Of a DNA stretch of 64,000 nt, positions 1 to 10,442 are shown piece after piece. How positions within the stretch are numbered: the stretch's first letter is position 1; each line of letters begins with the position of its first letter. Made by a program: the position numbers and the translations under genes. Under the pieces are notes generated by a model. The model was given only the letters and a program-made list of their open reading frames with translations, searched no databases and was not told the DNA's origin. The stretch comes from Trametes villosa (Eukaryota; Basidiomycota; Agaricomycetes; Polyporales; Polyporaceae): positions 186,001 through 250,000 of the forward strand of contig PUDQ02000058.1 in the NCBI GenBank assembly GCA_002964805.2, written 5' to 3'.

Positions 1-5
1 ACGCT

Positions 6-1165
6 ATGCTCCGCTTACGCCCAGTCCTTGCTGCAGGCAGCCTCTCGAGGAGATATGCTACCGCCGCAGGTCCTCACGCGCTCGTCTTCCTCGAGCATCG
101 CGCCGGAGTCATCGACTCGGGCTCCCTCTCCGCCCTCACCGCCGCTCAGCAACTCGGGGGTCAGGTTACCGGTCTCATCGTGGGTGCGCCGGACGAGGTG
201 AAGGGCGTCGTTGAGAAGGCAAAGAAGTGAGTGCGCCGTGCTTTAGTTCAGGACTAGAGCTGTTCTGAAGCTACAAGCCAGGCTGAAGGGGCTTACGAGC
301 GTACTGCACTCTTCGTCCGAGCAGTACGCCCACAACATCCCGGAGGTCGTCTCGCCATTGCTCGAGAAGCTCCTCTCCGATAGCACCTCTTACACGCACT
401 TTGTCTCCGCCCACTCCTCGTCCGCGAAGTCGATCCTTCCCCGCGTAGCGGCGCGCCTCGACCTCCCCGCTGTGTCCGACATAACCTCGGTGGAGCACGA
501 CGGCTCGTCCAACGCGACCACATTCACGCGCCCCATCTACGCCGGCAACGCCATCTCGACCGTGCGCGCTCCCGAATCCGTACGCGTCAAGTTCTTCACC
601 GTCCGCTCGACCGCGTTCAAGGCGTCGGCTGCGGACGAGGCCGCTCAGGCAGAGGACAAGGCCCTCGATCCGGTGGAGGTGTCGGATCCCCCCACACAGC
701 ATGTGCGCACGGACCTCACTAAGTCGGACCGCCCAGACTTGGGTTCTGCGAGCCGTGTGGTGTCGGGTGGTCGCGCGCTGAAGAATGCGGAGACTTTCAA
801 GGCTACGCTGGAGCCCCTCGCGGACGCGCTAGGTGCGGCCATTGGCGCGTCGCGCGCGGCGGTGGACGCTGGGTATGCGGACAACTCCTTGCAGGTCGGC
901 CAGACAGGCAAGGTCGTCGCACCCGAGCTCTACATGGCGATCGGTATCTCTGGTGCCATCCAGCATCTCGCGGGTATGAAGGACTCGAAGCTCATCGTAG
1001 CGATTAATAAGGTTGGTGTCGGTTCCGTCGTCGTCAATGCATACGCTTGACTAATGCCTGTCTGCTACTCAGGATCCCGAGGCACCTATCTTCCAGGTCG
1101 CGGACGCTGGACTTGTTGCGGACTTGTACGAGGCGGTACCTGAGTTGGTGCAGAAGCTCAAGTAG
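6..1165 (+). CDS. ETFA: Electron transfer flavoprotein alpha subunit, mitochondrial
   Basis: Mitochondrial FAD-binding alpha subunit of ETF, which passes electrons from acyl-CoA and other matrix dehydrogenases to ETF-ubiquinone oxidoreductase. Exons 6-226, 282-1011 and 1073-1165 join in frame to 347 residues, the usual family length. The first ~18 residues ([20 protein letters not shown]) are Arg-rich, lack acidic residues and look like a matrix transit peptide. The N-terminal ETF fold holds [19 protein letters not shown]. The C-terminal FAD domain has the diagnostic [17 protein letters not shown] and [15 protein letters not shown] segments, the latter rebuilt across intron 2. The start at base 6 gives the expected presequence, but only five bases of upstream sequence are present. 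It converges with the FAD monooxygenase gene, with 55 bases between the stops. Identification is secure. Confidence 0.95.
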
Positions 1166-1220
1166 CAAGCACTGAAATGACAATATAACGAACGTACACC
1201 GCCCACGGGAGGGCAGAGGA

Positions 1221-3007
1221 CTACAGCTTGGCCACCGCGCGAGTGATGTGGCTCAAAAACAGTTGGAACACCTTCTCCCGCTCTCCCTCGGGCGTCGTCT
1301 CCCACACCCAATCCCACTGCCTGCCGATCTGCGGGCCTAGACGCATCAGGTCGTCTCCGAGCAGCCCGTTGAACTCATACATGTCCCCTGATTCGCGCGA
1401 ACCTCTCAGGACGTGGTTCGCCATTGGCAAACGAACGGCTTCGTACGCCGATAGCGCTTGTGGAATTGTGGAAAGCGTAGTACGGGCGTGGCCGAGGACT
1501 TCTGCGAGGATGAAAGCGTCCTGGGTCGTCCGTCAGCGGATCCACAACTATGAGACGCATGATCCTGTGTTAGTACCTCGATGGCTTGTCCTGCGCCGGC
1601 ACCCTGGTGCGGAGTCATGCCGTGGGCCTGCATGCCGGAGGCCTTGAGCTATCACAATCGCAAGAGACATACTGACAGTCACTTACAGCGTCGCCCATGA
1701 GTGCCACTCGTCCTCGGGTACAGAAGGGCAGCGGCCTCAACTCGACGATGGCCCACTTCGTCGGTCTCTCGATGCACTGCGCCGCAGGTCGCGTCAGCCA
1801 CCGCATTCAACTTGAGAAGCACCCAGACAAGAGCAGGTCCGACCTCTAGCATTTCCTCTACCTCCGGCTCCCACCCGGCGAAGCACTGGAGAAGCTCTTC
1901 GCGGTCGCACTCTGTTACCCATGGTTCGGGGTATGCAGACCCGTATAGGCGCGGATCCGACGCCATAGCCACCACGTTCACAATGGACTTCCGGGAGATC
2001 GAGTAGCTCACTATGTGCTACGACGAGTCTGTGAGGACCGTCTCGCAAATATGATGTCCTGGGCACACGTATATATTACGCACCTTGCTCTTCCCACAAT
2101 ACTCCAGAAAGCGATGTCTTCAGCAGGACAGAGCTGGTGTACTACCGGCACCGTACTCACCATCATCGGGTTCTGTATCGTGCGATGCTCGACGCCCTTG
2201 CCGCGTACCAGCCTCTCGACAGGGATAAGCCCGCGGTACGCGATCATCCCGCTCCACACGGGCTCGACGTGGGCCAGGAGACGCGGGTCGCCGCCAGGCT
2301 CGCGAACTACGTCCTCCAGCATCTGCTTGCGGACCGCGGACTTGATCCCGTCGCAGCCAACGAGAACGTCGCATGTCGCGACGGAACCGTCGACGAATCG
2401 CAGCTCGATGCCTTGAGGGTCTGCGCTCCCGGGGACCAGATAGCTAACCAGGCGTTTCCCGAAGTGCGCGACTCCTTGCGGGAGGTGGTCGACGAGGATG
2501 TCGAGGAACTGGGCCCGGTGAAAGCGAATGCAACCGTCTGTATAGACTAGATGTCAACAATAGAGGTTCGGACAGGAGTAACAGGGCTTACAGGGCACTT
2601 CAAAGAGGAAGAAACGAGCACCCTCTTGTGGCTGGTCAGACCTCCGATAATCAAAGCCCACGCCTGGTGACACGCGAACACTCAGATTCGACGGTAGCGC
2701 AGGCTGCGGACCAACGCATACCGAGAGAACCATCCGGAGGCACGTGTGCAATGCGAGAAAAGGCTTCTGCCATCCCGAGGAGCTCGAGGATCTTCCATGT
2801 TCGCTCCCAAACCATCACCCCTGCGCCGATCTCCTTGAACTGCCCAGCAGCCTCGTATACACCGACTTGGATGTCGGGGTACTTCGAAAGCGCAACAGCC
2901 AGCGTGAGGCCGCCAATACCTCCTCCACTGCGCATGCATGAGTTCTGTGATGACGTTCCGACTGCTCGGACGTACCAAATAGCGACACGGAACTTAGGTG
3001 CACTCAT
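1221..3007 (-). CDS. Class A FAD-dependent monooxygenase (salicylate hydroxylase-like)
   Basis: Predicted NAD(P)H- and FAD-dependent aromatic hydroxylase. Exon 1 (3007-2976) encodes MSAPKFRVAI; after a 48-nt intron the dinucleotide motif is restored as VAICGGGIGGLTLAVAL. The third exon starts at 2663 and gives GVGFDYRRSDQPQEGARFF. Further landmarks are the DG motif VGCDGIKSAVR (about 2340-2380) and the GD motif ALMGDA/AHGMTPHQGAGAGQAIE, which is split by an intron near 1640-1690. The C-terminus ends SHITRAVAKL. At least six short introns leave about 430-440 residues, normal for the salicylate/6-hydroxynicotinate hydroxylase group. No signal peptide is seen, so it is probably cytosolic. The substrate cannot be told from sequence; degradation of lignin-derived aromatics is an inference from family and organism type. 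No pathway partners are adjacent. Confidence 0.85.
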
Positions 3008-3292
3008 CCCGTATTTTGGGCTGCGATACGCTTGGTGGAGAGAGGGTTAGTACCCCATCCGCCCTGTCACCAACCTTGATATGTGCTTCTTGTGACGCTC
3101 AAGAACCCTGGGGATGCCCAACTACCTCCGGTCTTACCCCAGAACCTTCTCATAGACATACCGGCTGAGCGATAGCGGAGCCTGCATCTCACGCAGCGAC
3201 CACACCCGCGGAGTCGCACGCGATAACCAAGAAGGTCAATCCAGAGTCTAAGGAAATGCATGGCGTACAGAGATAGATCATAACTACAGCGT

Positions 3293-6200
3293 TCACCGCT
3301 TGCCCGCGATACCAGCCCGGGAGCCCCGACTTTGCTTCTTCGCCGCCTGCGACAGCGGCATGTATGCGAACGGCTCTACGCCGTTCTTTTTGACGTCCCC
3401 TCCCGCTTTCTGTGGTGCACGCTCAGTCTCATATCTCGAGCACCGACGACGAAGCAAAGTAAAGCTCACTTTCGCCTTGAACTCGTGCCCGAACTTGGGC
3501 TCCGCCTTCTTCTTGCTCTTCTTGCCCGACTTCTGGCCCGCGTCGCCATCGGCCATCTCGACGTCCTCGTCCGCATCCGCCTCACGACGCCGCTTCTTCG
3601 TGTCCTTGTTGAACTTGACCTTCCCATTGGGACCACGCGTGAAGCCGTCAACGGACGTCAGGCTCTCGCGGTAAGCGTCGCCAGCAACGGCATCTGCACC
3701 CGCGTCTGCAGCAGCATCCTCATCCGAGCTCTCGTCGATGACCATCTTGCCCGTGTCCTCTTCCTGCTTGAAGCGCGCGGCCTCTTGTCCAGGCTTCCGC
3801 CCCTTGCGAGCATTCGCAGCTGAACATACTCTGTGAGCTCACTGGTATACGACGATACTGGCCACGACTTACTGGTGACGCGCGATGCAGCCCCAGACAG
3901 GAGATCCATCGGCTCATCATCGTCAACGCGTAGGCGTGCCCCAGCGTCCTTGCCCTTGCGCTTCGAGCCGGCGTTCTGCGCGGGCTTTTCCTCATCGTCG
4001 CTGTCGTCCAGCTCGCTCTCGCTGCCGTACAGGACGTCCTCGAATGCGTCGCCAGCAGCCGGCTTCGCTTTCGGCACCTGTCATAGCGGTCAGATACAGC
4101 CACGCGGAAATACTTCCACGAGCTCTTACATCGTCCTCGTCGTCCGCCGGGGCGTTCGCCCGCTTCCGCTTCGCCCTGTCCTTGCGCTTCTTGATGTTGA
4201 CCAGCACCTTCCGCGCCTCCTCCTCCTGCGCGCATGCGTACACGTCCTCCCACCCGAAGCGTCTGATGAGGCGCTCGAAGATGTGCCGCACCTTCGCCTT
4301 GAAGTGGTTCTTGTGGTCGTGCGACCACCGAAGCATCGTGGGGACGATGTCTTTGAGGTGCGGGCGCAGGAGCTCGGGGGGCATGGTGTGGATTGCGAGC
4401 TTGATGAATCCGAGCGCGGACTTCACAATCTCCCGGTTCGCGGAGCCGACAAGGACGAGGAGCGTGATGAAAATCTCTGACTGCATCTGCGACGAGATGG
4501 AGTCTAAGTGGTGATGAGTGATCTTGTCATCAGAAGCAGCAACGGAGGATCTCACCTCGGAACTCGAAGACCAGACGCGATATGGCGGTCACCGTCGCGC
4601 TGATCATGTGGGGCGTCGCACCGGCCAACCCACCCGCGATCATCGTCATGTATTCCTCGATGTTCGCGGTGGCTAGTTGGCAACCAAGTCAGCAAAGCGT
4701 AGTGAGCGCGCCTCGAGCCACGCACCTTCACCGGCGCCATCTTCGTCCATACCCTCCACCTGGTCCCGCTTCACGACACCTCCGGCGGACATCTTCTTGC
4801 CCATTGCGACGATGAGGTCAAAGGCAGCGTTTCGCGCCTTCTCCGAAGGCTCCTTCGTGCCCAGTACAGCCTCAGGGATGACCGAAGGGATGAGATGCAG
4901 CGACTCAGACGGGATGAGCTGCACAAGCGCCGTGAGAAGGTGGAACCTGTCCTTCTTCGCCGCCGCGGCGAGCCCGTCGTCCAGGCTTTCGAGCTTCTTG
5001 AAGACGGCCGCGGCGTCGAGCTGGGTCTTCCCGCTCTCGACGAGGCGCGCGAGCGTCTTGTAGCCGCGCTTCTGCACGCCGTTGTCCCGGCTCTCGAGGA
5101 CCTCGGTGGCGAGGTATAGGTTGAGCAGCTCGGTGGCGTCCTCAGAGGACAAGTAAGGGAGAATGAGGAGCAGCAAGTCCTGGGTCACGACGGTCATGGA
5201 ATCGGTGGAAGGACCCTTGTTTGCTGAAGGCGCTAGCGTCTTCGGAGCCCTGGAGAGGTTCTGGTTGAAGAGTGTGACTAGTTTGTGGTAGGCCTGCGTG
5301 ACTTCCTGCGAGGAATAGAACGTTAGATCTACGATAGACATCAGGTGCTCATATTTCTAACCTTCGGGTCCGCGATCGCAATCCAAGCACTAACAACATC
5401 ACCAACCATGCCCTGGTTATCCCTCCCGACGCTGCCAAACACGTTGAAGAGTACGGCAAGCCAGCTCTCCGCCTGTGTCCGCAGGAACGCGATGTTCGCC
5501 TGCGCCTGCTCTTCGGAGATGGGGTCCACGCGGACGGTCTCGGGGAGCTTCTTGATCTTGTCGGCGTCCCCGCTAGCGAGCGCAACGTTGGAGTCCACCA
5601 TAATCTTCAGCGCACGCAATACTGGCGGGCGGAGCGTCGGCTGGCCGTACAGCAGCTGGGAGAGCAGCTGGGAGAACTGGGGAGTGAGGGACTGTAGGAC
5701 ATACTATTAGCATACTGTAGGATCTCGGTGAGCGTTAACTTGCCTGCTTGAGGTCCGCGCTTGCCCAGCAGTAGCCGGGCAGTCCCATCCAGATCTGCTC
5801 AACGAGCACACTCCAGACCTTCGCCTCTGACTGCCGGCCCTCCGCTTCCGCAGTTGTCTGGAGGTCGAACATGCGCTCTGTAAGGGGAACGAAGTAGTTC
5901 ACGAAGTGCCCCAGTGGTGAGGGGTGAGGCTGCGCGAGGAGCGGCAGGAGATATGCCCTAGGCTCGCGCCCAGCTTGCCTGCACGCGACAGCCGCATATA
6001 TAAGTGCATGACCCAACATGAGAGGCAAAAAACAGGTACCTGTCGACGGTCTCCAAATTCAGCGGCAGTACACGGAGGACGACTTCAGGGCCCAATATCC
6101 GCATGCCAGTCCCGAGCACCGCGTCAGCAGCCTCCTTGTGCTCGAACGTCTTCTGCACCCGCAAGTCTGCAATCTTCGTGATAAGTGGCAGGAGGAACTG

Positions 6201-7559
6201 CTCCGCGGCGGTGCTGTTCTTCCTCGCGCCGTTGCGGAAGCGCAGGTTTTCGATGAGGGAGGACACCACAGATAGCACATCCGGTATCGCGCGCGCATAC
6301 GCAAGAGAGTCGAGCGCCGCGGACGTCTGGTTGACGATTTTGCGAATCGGGCTCTTCGGCTCAGCGGAATCCTTCTCCTTCACTGCGGCCTTTATGGTAG
6401 CGGGCGTGAAGCACTGGCCTAGCGTCGCCAGAGCCTGCGCGGCGGCTTTCCGCGTCGCGCCCTCGGAGGACTCGAGCAGACTCCACAGCGCCTTCCAGAC
6501 CTTGTTGAGCTGCAGGACACACTCGTCCGCGTTGGCGTGGTGGTAAGCAAGCATGGTGTTCCCCAGGACGGTCGCCCATGCGGCGTTGAGCGCGGCGTCG
6601 CTCTTGATCGGGGGGCTGGAAAGGATGACCTTCAGCAGCTCCGACATGTGAGAGTGCAAGTCGACCGTAGGATCGTCTAGTGAGAGCGTGAGGAGATCAG
6701 AGAGGATGGAGTATGCCGATTGGGAGAGGTATGGGTTCCCCAGGCGAGGGAGAAGCAGCAGCGAAGAAGTTATCGAAGACAGAGTCTGCGCAAATTAGTA
6801 TGCCATGATAAAGTTCCCGCGCAGGTGGGGAGTACTCACCTCCGTGGGCAATGTAGGGAGTACAGGTCGGAGGAAAGCAAGCAGGTGCACGGCGGCCTCA
6901 GAGCCCTCCGTGTCTGCCTTCTTGCCCTTGAATTTGGGGAGCCCTCCGGCGCTGATTTCCGCGAGGGCGGCCTTGACCCATTCGGCCACCTTCTCCGCGT
7001 ACGGGTGTTTCGCCATCGGGAGCGGAGGTGCGGCGAGCACGTCCTTCACCACCTCTGCAGCCCGCTTCCTAACCTTTGGCCGCGGATCAAGGGTGAGCTG
7101 GAGGATCATCATGAAAGCCTGGCGGAGGCCCTGGACATCCAGATCGGCCCGGTCGAGAGCATGCAGGACGCCGCCATAGAGCGTGATCTGAGAGCGCAGA
7201 GGGGGAGCATGTGGTGATAAAGCAGGGAAGAGCGGAGAGGTCAAGGTGATGGTGGTGGAGAGATTTGAGCGGATCACTGGATGGGGAACGCACGGAACGA
7301 CGGCGGCGAGGAGGTAGAGCACGGCGGGGACAACGTCCGCCTCGCCCATAGCGGGCCCAGATGCGCCAGAAGACTGCAGTGCGCCATCGAGAGTAGTGAG
7401 GAGCGCGGCAAAGTAGGCGGTCGCAGAGGGCTCGGTGTTTTGTTCGCGGAAGGTCGCCTCGATCGCCCGGAGGAGGGTAGCAGGAGCCTTTTGGTGCGCG
7501 AGAGCAGACGAGGTGTGGGGGCGGATTTTACAGAGAACAGCCTCTACGTTGTCGGACAT
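3293..7559 (-). CDS. RRP12: RRP12-like ribosomal RNA processing protein (NUC173 domain)
   Basis: HEAT-repeat protein needed for maturation and export of pre-40S and pre-60S particles (known for yeast Rrp12). The start at 7559 gives MSDNVEAVLCKIRPHTSSAL. The N-terminal helical repeats include LRQAFMMILQLTLDPRPKVR followed by KRAAEVVKDVL, typical of Rrp12 proteins. The NUC173-type region continues through the exon at 6659-5958 and beyond. The C-terminal tail is acidic and Lys-rich (EDVEMADGDAG, KSGKKSKKKAEPKFGHEF) and ends with the conserved GGDVKKNGVEPFAYMPLSQ motif. About nine introns of 50-70 nt leave roughly 1,250 residues, close to family length. The likely site of action is nucleolus and nucleoplasm. 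Exact splice sites were not all resolved. Confidence 0.9.
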
Positions 7560-7945
7560 GGCGACGAGATATCGCAGGGGTCGTCAGATAGTGCCCGGCA
7601 GCTGTTCTGGACGTCGAGCAGGTCGACGAGCACGGTGAGGAAAAACTACCACCGTGAGGCAGCCGTGCTAAAAAGTATGCACGTGACAGGCAGGCCGATC
7701 GCATTATGGGCGTCTATCTCAACGGAGCGCCCAGACTCGGGGCGGGAGTGCTTGGGGGTGCAGGAAGAGCGTGAATAGATTGAACACAGCCATAGCTAGG
7801 TATACAGAGACAGAAAAATCGTAAGAAAAGGGGAAGAGAGAAGAGAAATAACACAGAGCGGTATCGCTATGCGGTGCGACAATATCCGATCCGGGTAAGA
7901 TATCTATAACAGCTTGACCAAGGCGAAACGACCCAAGCGCGGAAC
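7560..7945. other. Intergenic: RRP12 promoter and 3' flank of membrane protein gene
   Basis: The 386 bases lie upstream of the RRP12 start and downstream of the next gene on the same strand. Around 7800-7860 the + strand is A/G-rich (T/C-rich on the gene strand). I see no convincing ORF, repeat or RNA gene. Confidence 0.6.
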
Positions 7946-8837
7946 TCAGCCCGCGATAGGCTGGTATGCGCGGTTACCGGCAGCCCAGCGGTGACCCTTC
8001 TCAGCAGAGATGCCGGTGGTGACCACGCCGAATGTAACCAGGAGCCCGAACACCCAGGACAAAGTGCTGAGGATATATGCCCATCCTGGAAGCCCGTGTC
8101 AGTAATCCTGGCGAGCATTGCATGGCTCTTGTACATGGCGTAAGACATACCGGGACGAGCGTGTTGGAAGGTAGGGAATGCGTCGGTGCGGTAGAGGTGG
8201 GTTACAACAGCGAATACGAGAATCTGGGACAGCACTGCGCAGGGACATTTGAGTTGGCACACGCGAGGCCACCAATCGTAACAAAACATACCATGAAGTG
8301 CGACCAAAACAGACACGGACTTCCAAATGCGCCGCCTGCGCGAGTGTGTCGACACACCAAAGCCGATCGCCAGGCATGCAACCACGGCGAAACCGACGCT
8401 GAGGCTCGAGAAGTAGCTCGCCGTGCCCCAGACAATGCAGAACTGCTTGTTCTCCTTCTCGCAGCCGTCCGTGACGCGCAGTGGGAACGGACGGCAGTCG
8501 TAGTTGCTGTAAGAAATGTGCCCACCGTCTCCGCTCGGGATCTCGACGATCTTGAGCTCGCAGCGCTGGCTGAGGCCGTACTCGACCACGACGGACTTGT
8601 GGATGATGTCCGCGTCGTGTACGACGAGCCTGGACGGAGCATGAGCACTGTACCTGGAGTTCGTATTCATGGCCAGGAGACAGACCAGTCGGGGCGCTGC
8701 ATCGAGAGTATGTTCTGGGTAGGAGAAGGCCATGGTCAGTGCTGGGACCTCGCCACTTGGTGTATATCCAGTAGACTCACCAAGAGCATGGTCGCGATGA
8801 CCGCAAAAAATGCGACAACATAGGATGTCTTCCTCAT
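7946..8837 (-). CDS. Four-transmembrane claudin/Sur7-like membrane protein
   Basis: Integral membrane protein of unknown function. Exon 1 starts at 8837 (MRKTSYVVAFFAVIATMLL) and forms TM1. After an intron, NILSMQRPDW follows. The extracellular loop contains YGLSQRCELKIVEIPS, SNYDCRPFPLRVTDGCEKEN and KQFCIVWGTASY. TM2 is SVGFAVVACLAIGFG, followed by a basic turn STHSRRRRIWKSVS, TM3, and TM4 near 8030-8080. The C-terminus is GHRWAAGNRAYQPIAG. One TM before and three after a Cys-rich loop is the layout of claudin/PMP22/Sur7-type proteins; membership is inferred from topology only. The junction just after RPDW is unresolved: an in-frame stop there demands splicing, but the obvious sites give an intron of only 32-38 nt. 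Confidence 0.65.
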
Positions 8838-9064
8838 GGTGCTGGCAGGTCGTCCAGATGGATGTGATGAGGGGTGGACGTGGTGGTGGGAGAGACCGCT
8901 CGGTCTAGAGGGCAGAGGACTCGAGTTTGCATCCGCAACGCTCGGCTGCGCGGTGCGCGGACGCGTGCCGCGTTCTGCGAACTTCGAAGGGGCGAGATCG
9001 TCGCTGACGTACTGGTCGGATAGCCCAGAGCAGTGATAGCACCATGCGGACATTCCGCAACAAG

Positions 9065-9146
9065 GTCCTTGTCGATTAGTGGTTAGATCATCACGTTGTG
9101 GCGACACAGTACCGTGAAGACGGAGGCTCGAATCCTCCCTGGGACA
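9065..9146 (+). tRNA. tRNA-His (GTG) with 10-nt intron
   Basis: Complete cloverleaf. The acceptor stem is 9065-9071 with 9139-9145 (one U-U mismatch and one G-U), followed by discriminator A9146. The D arm starts at 9074 with loop AGTGGTTA. The anticodon stem TCACG (9091-9095) pairs with CGTGA (9113-9117). The anticodon GTG is at 9098-9100. Ten extra bases (9102-9111) sit between positions 37 and 38, the canonical tRNA intron site. The T arm is GGAGG-CTCGAAT-CCTCC. No CCA is encoded. A T-rich run starting at 9147 is a plausible Pol III terminator. The adjacent encoded base is G at 9064; the mature G-1 of tRNA-His is normally added by Thg1. Confidence 0.92.
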
Positions 9147-10442
9147 TTTTTGTTTTCTTCCAGCCTCGGCAAGCTCGGAATTTTGATGAGCTCTCCGACT
9201 CCGAGTGACTGCATGTCGTCCAACGATGCATGTCCCCCTGGTCGTGTTCGTATCTGCGCGACATGCAGAGCCAGACAACGATCGGAAACCGTTGGAACAA
9301 CGGTCTTGTCGCAACATGATTTGTTCAACTTCGTTCAGCATGCGTCTGCATCAAGTCCGAGATTTATCAACGATGGATTGCTCGAAACTAGTACGACTAC
9401 ACATCGTGGTGAACTGTAGTAAGTATAACTGCGCGTGAGGGCCCGCAGTGTGGTCCAATGTTTGTAGCACCATCCGAGATAGACTAGCACTGGCTAGTAG
9501 AGCGACCTCCTAGGCTTGGTTGTCTGTAACGCGCCGTACTCCAAAAGCCGGGTCTTTTTTGAGAGTCTATCCCGATGCAAGGCTGGAAATGTCGCCGTTG
9601 TTGGAGTGATAGGAGTCTTGGCTGGACTGGAGAGAGCTGCGAACAACCTGGGAGCCTAGGTATCCATGGCACGACGGTGGTCGATGGTGGTCATCGAGAT
9701 GGCTGTCCTGAGGTGCGTCGATGGCCTCGCTCGGATTGATTAGACATGCTAATCGCGTCTATGATCAAACATGCAGGGAGTTACAAGGATCTTCGCGTCG
9801 CCAAGTTGAGTATTCAAAGGAAGTATGATCACAGAGAGAGCATTGCTTGCTGATAGCCATAGCCCCAGAGCGATGAGTATAAGCGGGCCTGACACGACGG
9901 TTGGGCGTGTCTATGCTATGATATTCCCCAAGGATGAGACAGATGGACCGATGTGGATAGATTTGACGAATGACACGAGTGCGGAGAATGCAGGCATTTC
10001 GATCAAGCAAGGTGTCCAGGCAGACCTCAAGGGTGTGAGCGCGACAGAGGGCTTCATGAAAACAGATAGACGAGTCTCAGGAGAAGCTAGACAAGTTGAC
10101 GAGAGCACACCTGACGCTGTCGACAGGATAGAGTGAAGGCGAAGACGTGCAGGAGCGGGCCGCTGTCAAGTATGAGAGAAGGAAGGAGAGGAGGACGAGC
10201 GGACGGGACGCGCAGCGGGATACTTACGTAAGGGCAATTGAGCCAAAAAAGGCAGCAAACGGCCACCGATCAGAGGCGAGATGGACTGAGCCTGAGCGAC
10301 TCGCTACACTCAACCTCTCCTCCCGCCCCGACGCCCGCCCGCCCATCCCGCCCCCTCCTCGCGCTCGCCAGAGTCGCATACATCCACCTCCTCGCTGTGA
10401 CCGACGTCTGGCCCCGTCACCTCTCCCGCAACCGCGCTGCGC
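9147..10442. other. Intergenic region upstream of adenylate cyclase
   Basis: About 1.3 kb with only short ORFs lacking recognisable domains. The distal part (9450-10130) is AT-richer. The proximal part (10300-10440) becomes C-rich on the + strand (runs of CCCGCCC and CCTCC), typical of fungal promoters and 5' leaders. It probably holds the cyclase promoter and 5' UTR. No RNA gene or repeat was seen beyond the tRNA terminator. Confidence 0.5.
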
